16,373 bases of DNA, taken from the NCBI RefSeq assembly GCF_964259225.1, contig NZ_CAXVKN010000059.1. The stretch is one strand, 5' to 3'. This document shows positions 1-7,214 of the stretch, in pieces (position 1 is the first letter of the stretch; each line of letters starts with the position of its first letter). The notes under the pieces were generated by a model. That model saw only the letters and a list, made by a program, of their open reading frames with translations. It was not told the DNA's origin and searched no databases. The position numbers were made by a program, and so were the translations under genes. This DNA comes from Catenibacterium mitsuoka_A. GTDB taxonomy: Bacteria > Bacillota_I > Bacilli_A > Erysipelotrichales > Coprobacillaceae.

Positions 1-44
1 ATAAGTCCATCACGTTTAATGTTTGCACGATTAGTCATAGCCAT
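1..44 (-). CDS. Unidentified protein, 5' end only
   Basis: Only the first 14 codons are inside the window, reading MAMTNRANIKRDGL, and the gene runs off the left edge. An ATG at 42-44 (minus strand) follows a GGAGG Shine-Dalgarno at an 8-base distance, so the start is well supported. A second ATG two codons later is less well placed. The visible residues are basic and polar but too few to name a family; I considered small ribosomal proteins and membrane transport subunits and could not decide. The upstream region holds the structured leader described separately, so the gene may be translationally regulated. Confidence 0.6.
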   Translation of the reverse strand, partial: MAMTNRANIKRDGL

Positions 45-53
45 ATTTATATC

Positions 54-158
54 CTCCAATTAAGCACCTTAATTATATCATTTTCAGGCAATAATTGACA
101 GGATATGAAAAGGCCGTAAGGCCACAAATTTTGCTTAATTGGAGTGTGGACACTTACG
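54..158 (-). promoter_or_regulatory. Candidate structured leader RNA sequestering the SD
   Basis: Upstream of the left-edge gene, CTCCAATTAAGCA (132-144, minus) is perfectly complementary over 13 bases to TGCTTAATTGGAG (54-66, minus), which contains the SD. The first element lies in the loop of a competing helix: CGTAAG (158-153) pairs with CTTACG (120-115), and CCAC (149-146) pairs with GTGG (125-122). A third hairpin, GGCC-TTAC-GGCC (112-123) followed by TTTT, overlaps that helix. These mutually exclusive pairings look like a switch or pseudoknot controlling translation. I match it to no named riboswitch or ribosomal-protein leader. It would be transcribed only from a promoter upstream of about position 160; if the promoter at 72-101 is the true one, the inverted repeat acts as DNA or not at all. 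Confidence 0.4.
72..101 (-). promoter_or_regulatory. Candidate sigma-A promoter for the left-edge gene
   Basis: On the minus strand CTGTCA (96-101) lies 18 bases upstream of TATAAT (72-77). The -10 is perfect and the -35 matches four of six bases. Transcription would begin near 65 and give a leader of only about 20 bases. An alternative start is an extended -10, TGTGATAAT (170-178), which would produce a leader of about 120 bases including the foldable region. Confidence 0.4.
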
Positions 159-192
159 ACAGTAACTATATTATCACATACTCTTCAAATTT

Positions 193-231
193 AAAAGAAA
201 AGACTGTTAACATTTAGTTTGTCAACAGTCT
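193..231 (-). terminator. Rho-independent terminator of the methyltransferase gene
   Basis: On the minus strand an 11-bp stem (arms at 221-231 and 201-211, one G-T wobble, 9-base loop) is followed by TTTCTTTT. A second 8-bp hairpin, AGAGGTCC/GGACCTCT at 233-252, lies directly upstream and overlaps the stop codon of the preceding gene. The pair closes the transcript that begins near 1730. Confidence 0.8.
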
Positions 232-250
232 GAGAGGTCCTATTGGACCT

Positions 251-1711
251 CTATTTGTTTACCTGAATGATGAAGAAATAAGCCATTGTCTTACCTCTAG
301 GTACATCATAATGTTCTATAAGTGTGAGATAGTCTGAATTTAGTCTTAAATTCTTCTCTACAAGAGATATTTCAGTTGTATAGATAAATACATACCCTTC
401 CGGTAAAACGTGTCTATGGATACGTTTAAAGAAGTTATCGTAAAGATTCTTTAAAGCACGTGTATCTTTCATCTGTGCATAGGTAGGCATATCAGTAAAG
501 ATTTCATCAAACATTTCATTATTCACAAAACGATTGGCATCCTTATTTACAAAGTGAATAGCCTGATTAGCTGCAATTGCATTCTTCTTAGCTGCTTCTA
601 AGCCTTCTCCATAAATATCTAATCCCATTGCAAACTTAACTGGTTTAGCCATACATCTTTCAATAAGTGTAACACCACTACCACAGAATGGATCTAATAC
701 ACGAGAATGCATACCCATATAAGGTTTAGCTACTTCCATAAGTGTGGCTGCTACATAAGGCTGCATTGAGTTAGAAATGATTTCACGTCTATAATTAAAG
801 CGTGGATTGTCTAATGAACTCAACTTTAAGTAAACATTCACTGTTCCTGGCTTTAATTCTCTAATAAGTATTTCAATATCATAATCAGATGTTACATTCT
901 GTAAGTGTGAAGGCATTTCTTCAATGAGTTCTTGAACTACATCATTGATAACAGCCGATTTCTTTTCTCTCATTTGATCAACCAAACGATAATAGAAACA
1001 TCCTTCTGCATCATATAAACGGTGTAGTACGTCTACCAAGTTACTTTGCGCAATACGTTTACCAATTAAATGCCCATCCTGAGCAAGTCCTGAGCAACCT
1101 GATAATGGGAAAATCATTTCTCTATAATTACGTAAGCCTAGAAGGTCGTAAATAGCCTTTGTACGGACTAATACGCCTTGTCCTACTGGTTTATAACGTA
1201 AATGCTTCACCTGTTCAAAAAGTGTATATTGATAATAAGGAAGTGTTGTAAGAATAACATCGACTTCTTTATGCAATAAACGGATTGATTTCTTCTTATG
1301 ATAAGAATAAGAACGAATCATCGGATTTAATACCTTTAATTGTGCTTTGATATGCTTGCTGTCTACTACTTCTGAATTCATGAGTTCATTCTGGATTTCC
1401 TGTAATTCCTTAATATAAGGCTTACAATCATAATGACTCATACCTTTTAAATAAGCATCTTTTACAAAATCCTTTTCTTCATTCTTATAAGCATCTAAAA
1501 GAACAGAAGCCATCATAGAATTTTTAGTATATCCTAGTAGTAATGCCGCATTTTTTCTTACTTTAGGATCTTCATGAGATAAACAATCACATAATTTTTC
1601 TACAATAGGGCCATCCAATGTATCAGCAGCTGACATTGATCCTTTTAATTTTATTAGATTTTGACGCAGATCAATGTCTGCGAGAATATTCTTTACAACG
1701 TTTTTTTCCAT
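251..1711 (-). CDS. HEAT-repeat protein with Trm11/RlmL-like SAM methyltransferase domain
   Basis: This is a 486-residue fusion. The N-terminal 110 residues are helical with HEAT-type repeats (for example LSHEDPKVRKNAALLLGY). The middle is a poorly recognisable, possibly RNA-binding, region. The C-terminal 180 residues are a Rossmann methyltransferase: motif I LDPFCGSGVTLIE at about 339-351, an acidic SAM-ribose residue in GLDIYGEG near 365, and motif IV TDMPTY near 406-411. The preceding RREIISNSMQPYVAATLMEVA resembles the linker of N2-guanine RNA methyltransferases (RlmL, Trm11/Trm14, THUMPD3). Motif IV is D-M-P-T-Y rather than the usual (N/D)PPY, so activity and target are uncertain. An upstream in-frame GTG (1720) overlaps the SD; the ATG at 1711 sits 6 bases after GAGGTG and is preferred. 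RNA modification is inferred from the family. Confidence 0.75.
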   Translation of the reverse strand: MEKNVVKNILADIDLRQNLIKLKGSMSAADTLDGPIVEKLCDCLSHEDPKVRKNAALLLGYTKNSMMASVLLDAYKNEEKDFVKDAYLKGMSHYDCKPYIKELQEIQNELMNSEVVDSKHIKAQLKVLNPMIRSYSYHKKKSIRLLHKEVDVILTTLPYYQYTLFEQVKHLRYKPVGQGVLVRTKAIYDLLGLRNYREMIFPLSGCSGLAQDGHLIGKRIAQSNLVDVLHRLYDAEGCFYYRLVDQMREKKSAVINDVVQELIEEMPSHLQNVTSDYDIEILIRELKPGTVNVYLKLSSLDNPRFNYRREIISNSMQPYVAATLMEVAKPYMGMHSRVLDPFCGSGVTLIERCMAKPVKFAMGLDIYGEGLEAAKKNAIAANQAIHFVNKDANRFVNNEMFDEIFTDMPTYAQMKDTRALKNLYDNFFKRIHRHVLPEGYVFIYTTEISLVEKNLRLNSDYLTLIEHYDVPRGKTMAYFFIIQVNK

Positions 1712-1735
1712 ATAAAACACCTCATAATCATATCT

Positions 1736-1741
1736 ATTATA
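1736..1741 (-). promoter_or_regulatory. -10 box upstream of the methyltransferase gene
   Basis: A perfect TATAAT lies on the minus strand downstream of the suf-operon terminator and about 25 bases upstream of the ATG. No good -35 is visible: the best hexamer at 17 bases is TAGTAA, matching three of six positions. It suggests that the gene is transcribed independently of the suf operon. Confidence 0.45.
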
Positions 1742-1762
1742 TCAAATTTATCCCTTTGTTAC

Positions 1763-1792
1763 TATAAAAAAAGTGCCTTAGAAGACACCTTT
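1763..1792 (-). terminator. Terminator of the suf operon
   Basis: On the minus strand AAAGGTGTCT (1783-1792) pairs with AGGCACTTT (1770-1778) with one bulged G, followed by an unbroken run of T. The hairpin overlaps the last codons and stop of the cyclo-ligase gene, which is common in compact genomes. Confidence 0.7.
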
Positions 1793-2311
1793 TTGTGTAA
1801 TTATGTAACTAAGTGGAACATCAAGTGAGTGAGGATGAGTATTTTCTACTTCCTGGAAATCAAATGCTAAACCAACCGTCAGAGCATTTGTCTTTTTTAA
1901 ACAACGATCATAAAAACCTCGGCCATAGCCAATACGATTATGATTTGCATCAAACATAAGTAATGGTACTACAATCACATCTAAATCTTTAACATCCATA
2001 TGTTCATTAGTAGAAGGTTCCAATATATGAAAAGCCCCCTCTTTTAAATCATCCATACTATATATTCTCTGGAAATCCAGTTCTTCTCCTACACATTTTG
2101 GTACATAGATTTCCTTTCCTAACATATATTTCTCAATCAAATGAAGTGTATCCACTTCATGGCGATATGACATATAAAAGCCAATTCTTTTCGCATTCTT
2201 AAATGCAGGCATTTCTTCTAGATAAGAGGCAATTCTTTTTGAATAAGAAAGAAACGTCTCTTCTTCTAAATCGAGACGTTTCTTAACCATCTGTTTTCTA
2301 TCCAATAGCAT
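1778..2311 (-). CDS. 5-formyltetrahydrofolate cyclo-ligase
   Basis: This enzyme (5-FCL, YgfA/YqgN family) converts 5-formyl-THF to 5,10-methenyl-THF using ATP, returning a dead-end folate to the one-carbon pool. The 177-residue length is normal. The family signature GYGRGFYDR is at about 128-136, followed by the usual TVGLAFDFQ strand and the DVPLSYIIT C-terminus; the N-terminal RKQMVKKR region carries basic residues expected to contact nucleotide. I start at the ATG at 2311. An in-frame TTG at 2326 lacks an SD, and a downstream ATG at 2290 is also possible. No strong SD precedes 2311, and the gene overlaps the end of sufB by 14 bases, so translation is probably coupled. It is the last gene of the suf transcript. 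Confidence 0.9.
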   Translation of the reverse strand: MLLDRKQMVKKRLDLEEETFLSYSKRIASYLEEMPAFKNAKRIGFYMSYRHEVDTLHLIEKYMLGKEIYVPKCVGEELDFQRIYSMDDLKEGAFHILEPSTNEHMDVKDLDVIVVPLLMFDANHNRIGYGRGFYDRCLKKTNALTVGLAFDFQEVENTHPHSLDVPLSYIITQKGVF

Positions 2312-3704
2312 CTTCTGACATATCAAGCTTAATAAGCTGATTTAATTCAACAGCATATTCCATAGGTAATTCTCTGCTGAATGGTTCAATGAAGCCCATG
2401 ACAATCATCTCTGTTGCCTGTGCTTTAGTGAGACCTCTGCTCATTAAGTAGAAGAGCTGATCTTCTGATACTTTAGATACAGTGGCTTCATGTTCAATAA
2501 TAGAATCATTATTGGCCATGATATTTGTAGGTACTGTATCACTTGTAGAAATCTTATCTAGAATTAATGTATCACATTCTACCTTACTCTTACAGTCATA
2601 CGCATTCTTGTTATGACGGACAAGTCCTCTATAGTTTGTCTTACCACCATTTCTGGCAATAGATTTAGAAATGATCTGACTTGATGTATGAGGTGCTGCA
2701 TGAATCATCTTAGCCCCAGAATCAATGATCTGACCTTTATCTCCTACCGCAATAGTAATAACTGTACCCTTGGCTCTTTCTCCTGCAAGAACACAGCAAG
2801 GATATTTCATAGTAACAAGTGAACCGATGTTACCATCCACCCATTCCATTGATCCGCCTTCCATAACTTTTGCACGCTGTGTAACTAAGTTATAGATATT
2901 CTTAGACCAGTTCTGGATTGTTGTATAACGACAATGTGCATTCTTGCCGACAATAATTTCTACAACACCGGCATGAAGTGAATCTTTAGAATATGAAGGT
3001 GCTGTACATCCTTCTACATAATGGATATCAGATCCTTCATCTACAATAATTAAAGTTCTTTCAAACTGTGCCATACGTTCAGAATTGATTCTAAAATATG
3101 ACTGTAATGGCTTATCTAATTTAGTATGAGGTGGTACATAAATAAATGATCCACCTGACCAGACAGCCCCATTTAATGCAGAGAACTTGTTATCGTAATA
3201 TGGAATAACAGTATCAAAATACTTCTTGAAGATTTCTGGATATTGTTTTAATCCAGAATCAATATCTAAGAAGATAACACCCTTCTCTTTGACTTCTTCA
3301 AGCATATTATGATAAACAACTTCAGATTCATATTGAGCACTTGCCCCAGCTAAGAACTTCTGTTCTGCTTCAGGAATACCTAAACGATCAAATGTATTCT
3401 TAATTGTTTCTGGTACTTCTTCCCATTTATCTGTTTTAGTATCTGATGGACGATTATAGTATGTATAATCATCAAAATCCATCTTAGATAAATCAACACC
3501 CCACTTAGGCATTGGCATCTTTAAGAACTGTTTTAATGACTTGATACGGTATTCAGTCATCCATTCTGGTTCTTCTTTAATGGCTGATATTTCTCTAACG
3601 ATATCTTCATTTAACCCTTTAGGTGTTTTGAAGACAGATACATCCTCATCAGGATGATCTTCTATCACTTCAGCTTGTGGAATATTAAGATTCTCAATAG
3701 CCAT
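2298..3704 (-). CDS. sufB: Fe-S cluster assembly scaffold SufB
   Basis: SufB is the scaffold subunit of the cytosolic SufBCD complex on which Fe-S clusters are built. The 468-residue length is typical. The C-terminal beta-helix and helical core are intact, including VECDTLIL with Cys377 (equivalent to the sulfur-accepting Cys405 of E. coli), EHEATVSKVSEDQLFYLMSRGL with His405/Glu406 of the assembly site, and the final helices contacting SufC. I start at ATG 3704, preceded by GAGGA; upstream in-frame codons to 3764 lie inside sufU and lack homology. The start is 2 bases downstream of the sufU stop. It is fifth in the order C-D-S-U-B, the standard Firmicutes arrangement. Confidence 0.96.
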   Translation of the reverse strand: MAIENLNIPQAEVIEDHPDEDVSVFKTPKGLNEDIVREISAIKEEPEWMTEYRIKSLKQFLKMPMPKWGVDLSKMDFDDYTYYNRPSDTKTDKWEEVPETIKNTFDRLGIPEAEQKFLAGASAQYESEVVYHNMLEEVKEKGVIFLDIDSGLKQYPEIFKKYFDTVIPYYDNKFSALNGAVWSGGSFIYVPPHTKLDKPLQSYFRINSERMAQFERTLIIVDEGSDIHYVEGCTAPSYSKDSLHAGVVEIIVGKNAHCRYTTIQNWSKNIYNLVTQRAKVMEGGSMEWVDGNIGSLVTMKYPCCVLAGERAKGTVITIAVGDKGQIIDSGAKMIHAAPHTSSQIISKSIARNGGKTNYRGLVRHNKNAYDCKSKVECDTLILDKISTSDTVPTNIMANNDSIIEHEATVSKVSEDQLFYLMSRGLTKAQATEMIVMGFIEPFSRELPMEYAVELNQLIKLDMSEDAIG

Positions 3705-3706
3705 CT

Positions 3707-4144
3707 CTATTCCTCGCTTCCTTCTAATAATTTTAAGAATCCAGTCCAGCCTAGAGTCGCACACTTAATACGATTGGCCTGCTTATGCGTATTCTTAAAC
3801 GCAATCGCTTCTTCAAGAAGTTCTGGATCATATTCTTTTTCATAAATCATATGCATATAGTTATCCACAATATGCGCTGCTTCTTCTTTTGTTTTTCCTT
3901 TAACTAGTTCAGTCATGATAGAAGTAGAGGCAGTACAAATGGCACATGCTTCACCATCAAAACGCACATCTTCCACTACATCACCATTAAACTTAGCCTG
4001 GACATCAATGTCATCAATACATGTACTTGAATCCATATTGACTTTCTGATATGAATCATCATCTACAAGTCCATGGTTTCTAGGATTCTGATAATGGTCC
4101 ATAATAATTTCTCTCATGATCATTGGATCATCCAAAGAATGCAT
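3707..4144 (-). CDS. sufU: SufU zinc-dependent sulfur acceptor
   Basis: SufU accepts persulfide sulfur from SufS and passes it to SufBCD; in Gram-positives it is a zinc-bound IscU relative. Starting at ATG 4144 gives 145 residues, with ligands at Cys42, Asp44, Cys67 and Cys128, nearly the numbering of Bacillus SufU. The motif around the first ligand is TCID rather than the common TCGD, so the Gly between Cys and Asp is replaced by Ile. The C-terminal RIKCATLGW is canonical, as is the N-terminal IIMDHYQNPRN. AAAGGAG lies 12 bases upstream; an alternative ATG at 4156 sits directly against it, which is too close. The gene overlaps the 3' end of sufS by 17 bases. Confidence 0.92.
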   Translation of the reverse strand: MHSLDDPMIMREIIMDHYQNPRNHGLVDDDSYQKVNMDSSTCIDDIDVQAKFNGDVVEDVRFDGEACAICTASTSIMTELVKGKTKEEAAHIVDNYMHMIYEKEYDPELLEEAIAFKNTHKQANRIKCATLGWTGFLKLLEGSEE

Positions 4145-5360
4145 CAAGGAAATCATCTCCTTTCTTACATGCTTCAATAAACTGATCAATTTCTTCTTCA
4201 GTGTTATAGAAATAGAAAGAGACACGACAAGTTGTTCTTACTTTTAAGAACTCGTCTAGAATCTTTGCACAATGTTCACCCGCTCTAACCGCAATACCAT
4301 AAGTATTAAATAAGCTGGCTGCATCCTGCGCAAAGACATCTTTAATATTAAAAGCAATAGCCCCTTCTGAGTTTGGGTTATATACAGTGACATTATCCAA
4401 CTGAGACATCTTCTCAATTGCATAATGACGTAATTCTAATTCTCTTTTACGGATATTTTCCATACCGATACTCTGTAAGTATTTAACAGCTGCACCTAAG
4501 CCAATCACACCTTCAATATGAGGTGTACCTGCTTCAAATTTATAAGGTGGTTCCTTTAGTGTGACAAGTCCACAGCTGTTATAGCGTGAATTAGATCCTC
4601 CACCAAAACGTGTAGGCTTTGTTTCTTCTAATAACTCATATTTACCATAAAGAACACCAACACCTGTAGGACCACACATCTTATGACCTGAAAAAGCTAA
4701 GAAGTCCACATCATCACGTACAACATCTGTAACAATATGTGGTACACTCTGTGCCCCATCTGCCACTACAATAATACCTTTAGAATGCGCATATTCTGTG
4801 ATTTCCTTGATAGGTACTTCATAACCTAATACATTTGTCACAATCGCAAGTGAAATAATCTTTGTATTCTCTGTTACAGCCTTCTTGACATTTTCTAATG
4901 TCATACGACCTTCTTCATCTAGTTCAATATATTTCACAACAGCCCCTGTTTCCTCTGCGACATCAAACCAAGGTAATGTATTAGAGGCATGTTCTGCCAC
5001 ATTCAAAAGGATTTCATCACCTGCTTTTAAATGTGTTTTGGCATAACCATTCGCAATTAAGTTAAGTGAATCTGTTGAACCACTTGTAAATACAACTTCT
5101 TCTTTTCTCTTTGCATGAATAAAATGCTGAACTGCTTCTCTCGCTTCTTCATAAGCAACATCCACCTGATGAGATAAATCATAATCTCCACGATGGGCAT
5201 TTCCTGAATAGCTAGATAAATATTCACATACTGCATCAATCACACATTGAGGCTTTAATGTAGTCGCACCATTATCAAAATAAATCAGTGGCTTGCCATG
5301 CATCAATGTCTTTCCATCCAACATTGGAAAGTCTTTTCTTGTATCCTTACAATCCACCAT
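4128..5360 (-). CDS. sufS: Cysteine desulfurase SufS
   Basis: SufS is a PLP-dependent class V aminotransferase-fold enzyme that removes sulfur from L-cysteine to give alanine and an enzyme persulfide for SufU. The protein is 410 residues, a normal length. Visible sites are His123 in AEHASN, Asp201 and Gln204 in VADGAQS, the PLP lysine Lys227 in SGHKMCGPTGVG, and catalytic Cys364 in RAGEHCAK, where most group II enzymes have RAGHHCA (Glu replaces the first His). The ATG at 5360 follows GGTAGGTG, which lies in the last codons of sufD; only 2 bases separate the sufD stop from this start. The TGA stop confirms the standard stop code. Confidence 0.95.
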   Translation of the reverse strand: MVDCKDTRKDFPMLDGKTLMHGKPLIYFDNGATTLKPQCVIDAVCEYLSSYSGNAHRGDYDLSHQVDVAYEEAREAVQHFIHAKRKEEVVFTSGSTDSLNLIANGYAKTHLKAGDEILLNVAEHASNTLPWFDVAEETGAVVKYIELDEEGRMTLENVKKAVTENTKIISLAIVTNVLGYEVPIKEITEYAHSKGIIVVADGAQSVPHIVTDVVRDDVDFLAFSGHKMCGPTGVGVLYGKYELLEETKPTRFGGGSNSRYNSCGLVTLKEPPYKFEAGTPHIEGVIGLGAAVKYLQSIGMENIRKRELELRHYAIEKMSQLDNVTVYNPNSEGAIAFNIKDVFAQDAASLFNTYGIAVRAGEHCAKILDEFLKVRTTCRVSFYFYNTEEEIDQFIEACKKGDDFLDAFFG

Positions 5361-5362
5361 AA

Positions 5363-6244
5363 CTAAGCACCTACCTTTGATAACGCCAATTCAAAACGTT
5401 CCTTGATCATCTGATTATCTACAACTTCGACTACTGGCATTAAATAACCATAAGTAATCAACTGCATAGCCTGACGTTTAGTCAAACCACGAGACTGTAA
5501 ATAATAAAGATGTTCTTCATCCATCTTCCCTACACCAGCTGCATGAGAAGCCTGGACATCATATTCATCAATATATAAGAATGGATTTGCACTTGCATAA
5601 CATTTTGGATCAAAGACAATGATCTTATTTGTCTGATGTGATGCTGAACCATTCTGTCCATTTGTAATTGTACCAATACCATCAATCACAAGATGTGCTT
5701 CATCTTTCGCAACACCATAGTTATCCATGATACCAGTAGTATGTGGTGCATTATGTTTTATATGCACCTTATAATGTTTCTTTTCTTTATCCTTTGATAA
5801 AGCCGCCATTCTTAATCTGACATCTGCCCCTTCACCATCTAATTCAAATGTATAAGAGGCTTCAATAGAAGCATCAGATAATTCAGAATAGCCAAGCTGA
5901 AGCATACTATCATGAGAAGAATGTCCTTCATCTAGATAAGTATTCTTTCCTGTTCCTTCATTTTCATTAAAGAAATTAACATGTGAATAAGCACCGTTAG
6001 TAAATGTACGATTTAATACGCCGTTTTCTTCAACATGTCTTGTTTCAATCACTTCTGCATGGACATTGTCTTCAAATACATAATGTAGTGACATTTCATT
6101 CTTTACATCTACCACTACATGAAGCTGAATGGGTTCTCCATACTTGAATGTGATTGTTGTATCATTCACAACAACTTCTTTAGGAAGATTATCTTCTGTT
6201 ACCTTCCCATCCACAAAATGAATATAGTGTTCAAAACTATACAT
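5363..6244 (-). CDS. sufD: SufD, short form
   Basis: SufD partners SufB and SufC in the SufBC2D scaffold. The C-terminal half is well conserved: ASHAAGVGKMDEEHLYYLQSRGL includes His234, equivalent to the essential His360 of E. coli SufD, followed by the SufC-contacting helices. At 293 residues it is much shorter than Bacillus SufD (about 437); the helical N-terminal part is missing and the protein starts almost directly with the beta-helix. This is unlikely to be a sequencing artefact: the ATG at 6244 has a good SD (AAGGTGA, 6 bases away) and overlaps the sufC stop by 8 bases, leaving no room for more N-terminus in frame. The short form is probably a lineage trait. Confidence 0.92.
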   Translation of the reverse strand: MYSFEHYIHFVDGKVTEDNLPKEVVVNDTTITFKYGEPIQLHVVVDVKNEMSLHYVFEDNVHAEVIETRHVEENGVLNRTFTNGAYSHVNFFNENEGTGKNTYLDEGHSSHDSMLQLGYSELSDASIEASYTFELDGEGADVRLRMAALSKDKEKKHYKVHIKHNAPHTTGIMDNYGVAKDEAHLVIDGIGTITNGQNGSASHQTNKIIVFDPKCYASANPFLYIDEYDVQASHAAGVGKMDEEHLYYLQSRGLTKRQAMQLITYGYLMPVVEVVDNQMIKERFELALSKVGA

Positions 6245-7061
6245 TGCTTGTCACCTTATGGCCACATACCCCAATAGAAACAACGTCTTCGTCTTCTTTT
6301 TGGAGTTCAATGCCTAATTCTTTCTTTACCCATTCATATCCTTCATTGTTGATCTTTTCAATTAGTTCAAAGCCACCTTCTACTACAATGTTTCCATCTA
6401 CTAATACATGTACATGTGTAGGCTTTACTAATTCATATAATCTTTCATAGTGAGAAACCATAACTAGACCAAAGTCTTCCTTTTTTGTTTCTCTCATCTC
6501 ATTGATATTATCAGCGACGATACGTAACGCATCAACATCTAGACCTGAATCAATCTCATCTAATAATGCGAATTTAGGTTCTAGTAATTTCATCTGAAGA
6601 ATCTCATTGCGTTTCTTTTCTCCACCTGAGAACCCTTCATTTAAATAACGATGAGCTAAATTACTATCCATTTCTAAGTCTTCTGTTGCATGGTCCATAG
6701 CCTTAATAAACTGATAAAGACTTAATGGTTTTTCTCTTCTCGCATTCATTGCAGAACGGAGGAAATCAGAGTTTGTGACACCTGGAATTTCCTGTGGATA
6801 CTGCATTCCTAAAAATAATCCTTTACGGCTTCTTTCATCTACACTCATAGAAAGAACATCTTCACCATCTAATGTGATTGTACCCTGAGTTACTTTATAT
6901 TTAGGATGACCCATGATTGTACCTAATAATGTTGACTTCCCATTTCCATTAGGACCCATCAATGCATGTGTTTCTCCCGTATTAATTGTTAGATTAATTC
7001 CCTTCAAAATCTCCTTGTCGCCAATCGCAACATGAAGATCCTTTATACTCAAAACTGACAT
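6237..7061 (-). CDS. sufC: Fe-S assembly ATPase SufC
   Basis: SufC is the ABC-type ATPase that drives conformational change in the SufBC2D scaffold. Sites seen: Walker A GPNGNGKST at 36-44, Q-loop at MQYPQ (86-90), signature FSGGEKKRNEI at 144-154, Walker B FALLDEIDSGLD at 164-175 and the switch His in MVSHYERL near 204. There is no membrane domain, as expected for this soluble family. At 274 residues it is longer than the usual 250-260, with a C-terminal tail (KEDEDVVSIGVCGHKVTSNV) that looks poorly conserved. The ATG at 7061 lies 8 bases after GAGGTG. It is the first gene of the operon, about 15 bases from the predicted transcription start. Confidence 0.96.
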   Translation of the reverse strand: MSVLSIKDLHVAIGDKEILKGINLTINTGETHALMGPNGNGKSTLLGTIMGHPKYKVTQGTITLDGEDVLSMSVDERSRKGLFLGMQYPQEIPGVTNSDFLRSAMNARREKPLSLYQFIKAMDHATEDLEMDSNLAHRYLNEGFSGGEKKRNEILQMKLLEPKFALLDEIDSGLDVDALRIVADNINEMRETKKEDFGLVMVSHYERLYELVKPTHVHVLVDGNIVVEGGFELIEKINNEGYEWVKKELGIELQKEDEDVVSIGVCGHKVTSNV

Positions 7062-7082
7062 CTTTTTTTCACCTCGAGAATC

Positions 7083-7111
7083 ATTATAAAAGATTAAACG
7101 TTCAACCTCAA
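7083..7111 (-). promoter_or_regulatory. Promoter of the suf operon
   Basis: On the minus strand TTGAGG (7106-7111) is 17 bases upstream of TATAAT (7083-7088). The predicted start near 7076 gives a very short leader that begins almost at the SD of sufC. I see no clear regulator site, riboswitch or IscR-like operator, so the operon may be constitutive. Confidence 0.7.
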
Positions 7112-7160
7112 ATAATATGATAAAGAATTATGTCTTTTTATGTGAAACATGGGTAATTAT

Positions 7161-7188
7161 TTGAAAAAAATCACCTACCATGTATAAT
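7161..7188 (+). promoter_or_regulatory. Promoter of the PrsA-like gene pair
   Basis: TTGAAA (7161-7166) and TATAAT (7183-7188) are separated by 16 bases, an excellent sigma-A promoter, divergent from the suf promoter. An imperfect inverted repeat, CATGGGTA (7148-7155) and TACCATG, brackets the -35 box and could bind a regulator, although it is short. Confidence 0.72.
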
Positions 7189-7214
7189 ATATATGTTACG
7201 CAAGGAGGGTACGT

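Noticed and set aside
148..159. GACACTTACGAC also found inside pfp near 15269
   Set aside because: A 12-base match between an intergenic leader and a coding region, with no further similarity; chance.
3654..3845. 63-codon open frame on the plus strand
   Set aside because: Lies opposite the sufB/sufU junction, has no SD or homology, and is explained by the codon bias of the genes on the other strand.
6244..6450. 68-codon open frame on the plus strand
   Set aside because: Antisense to the conserved 3' end of sufC; Ser/Thr-rich low-complexity product and no SD.
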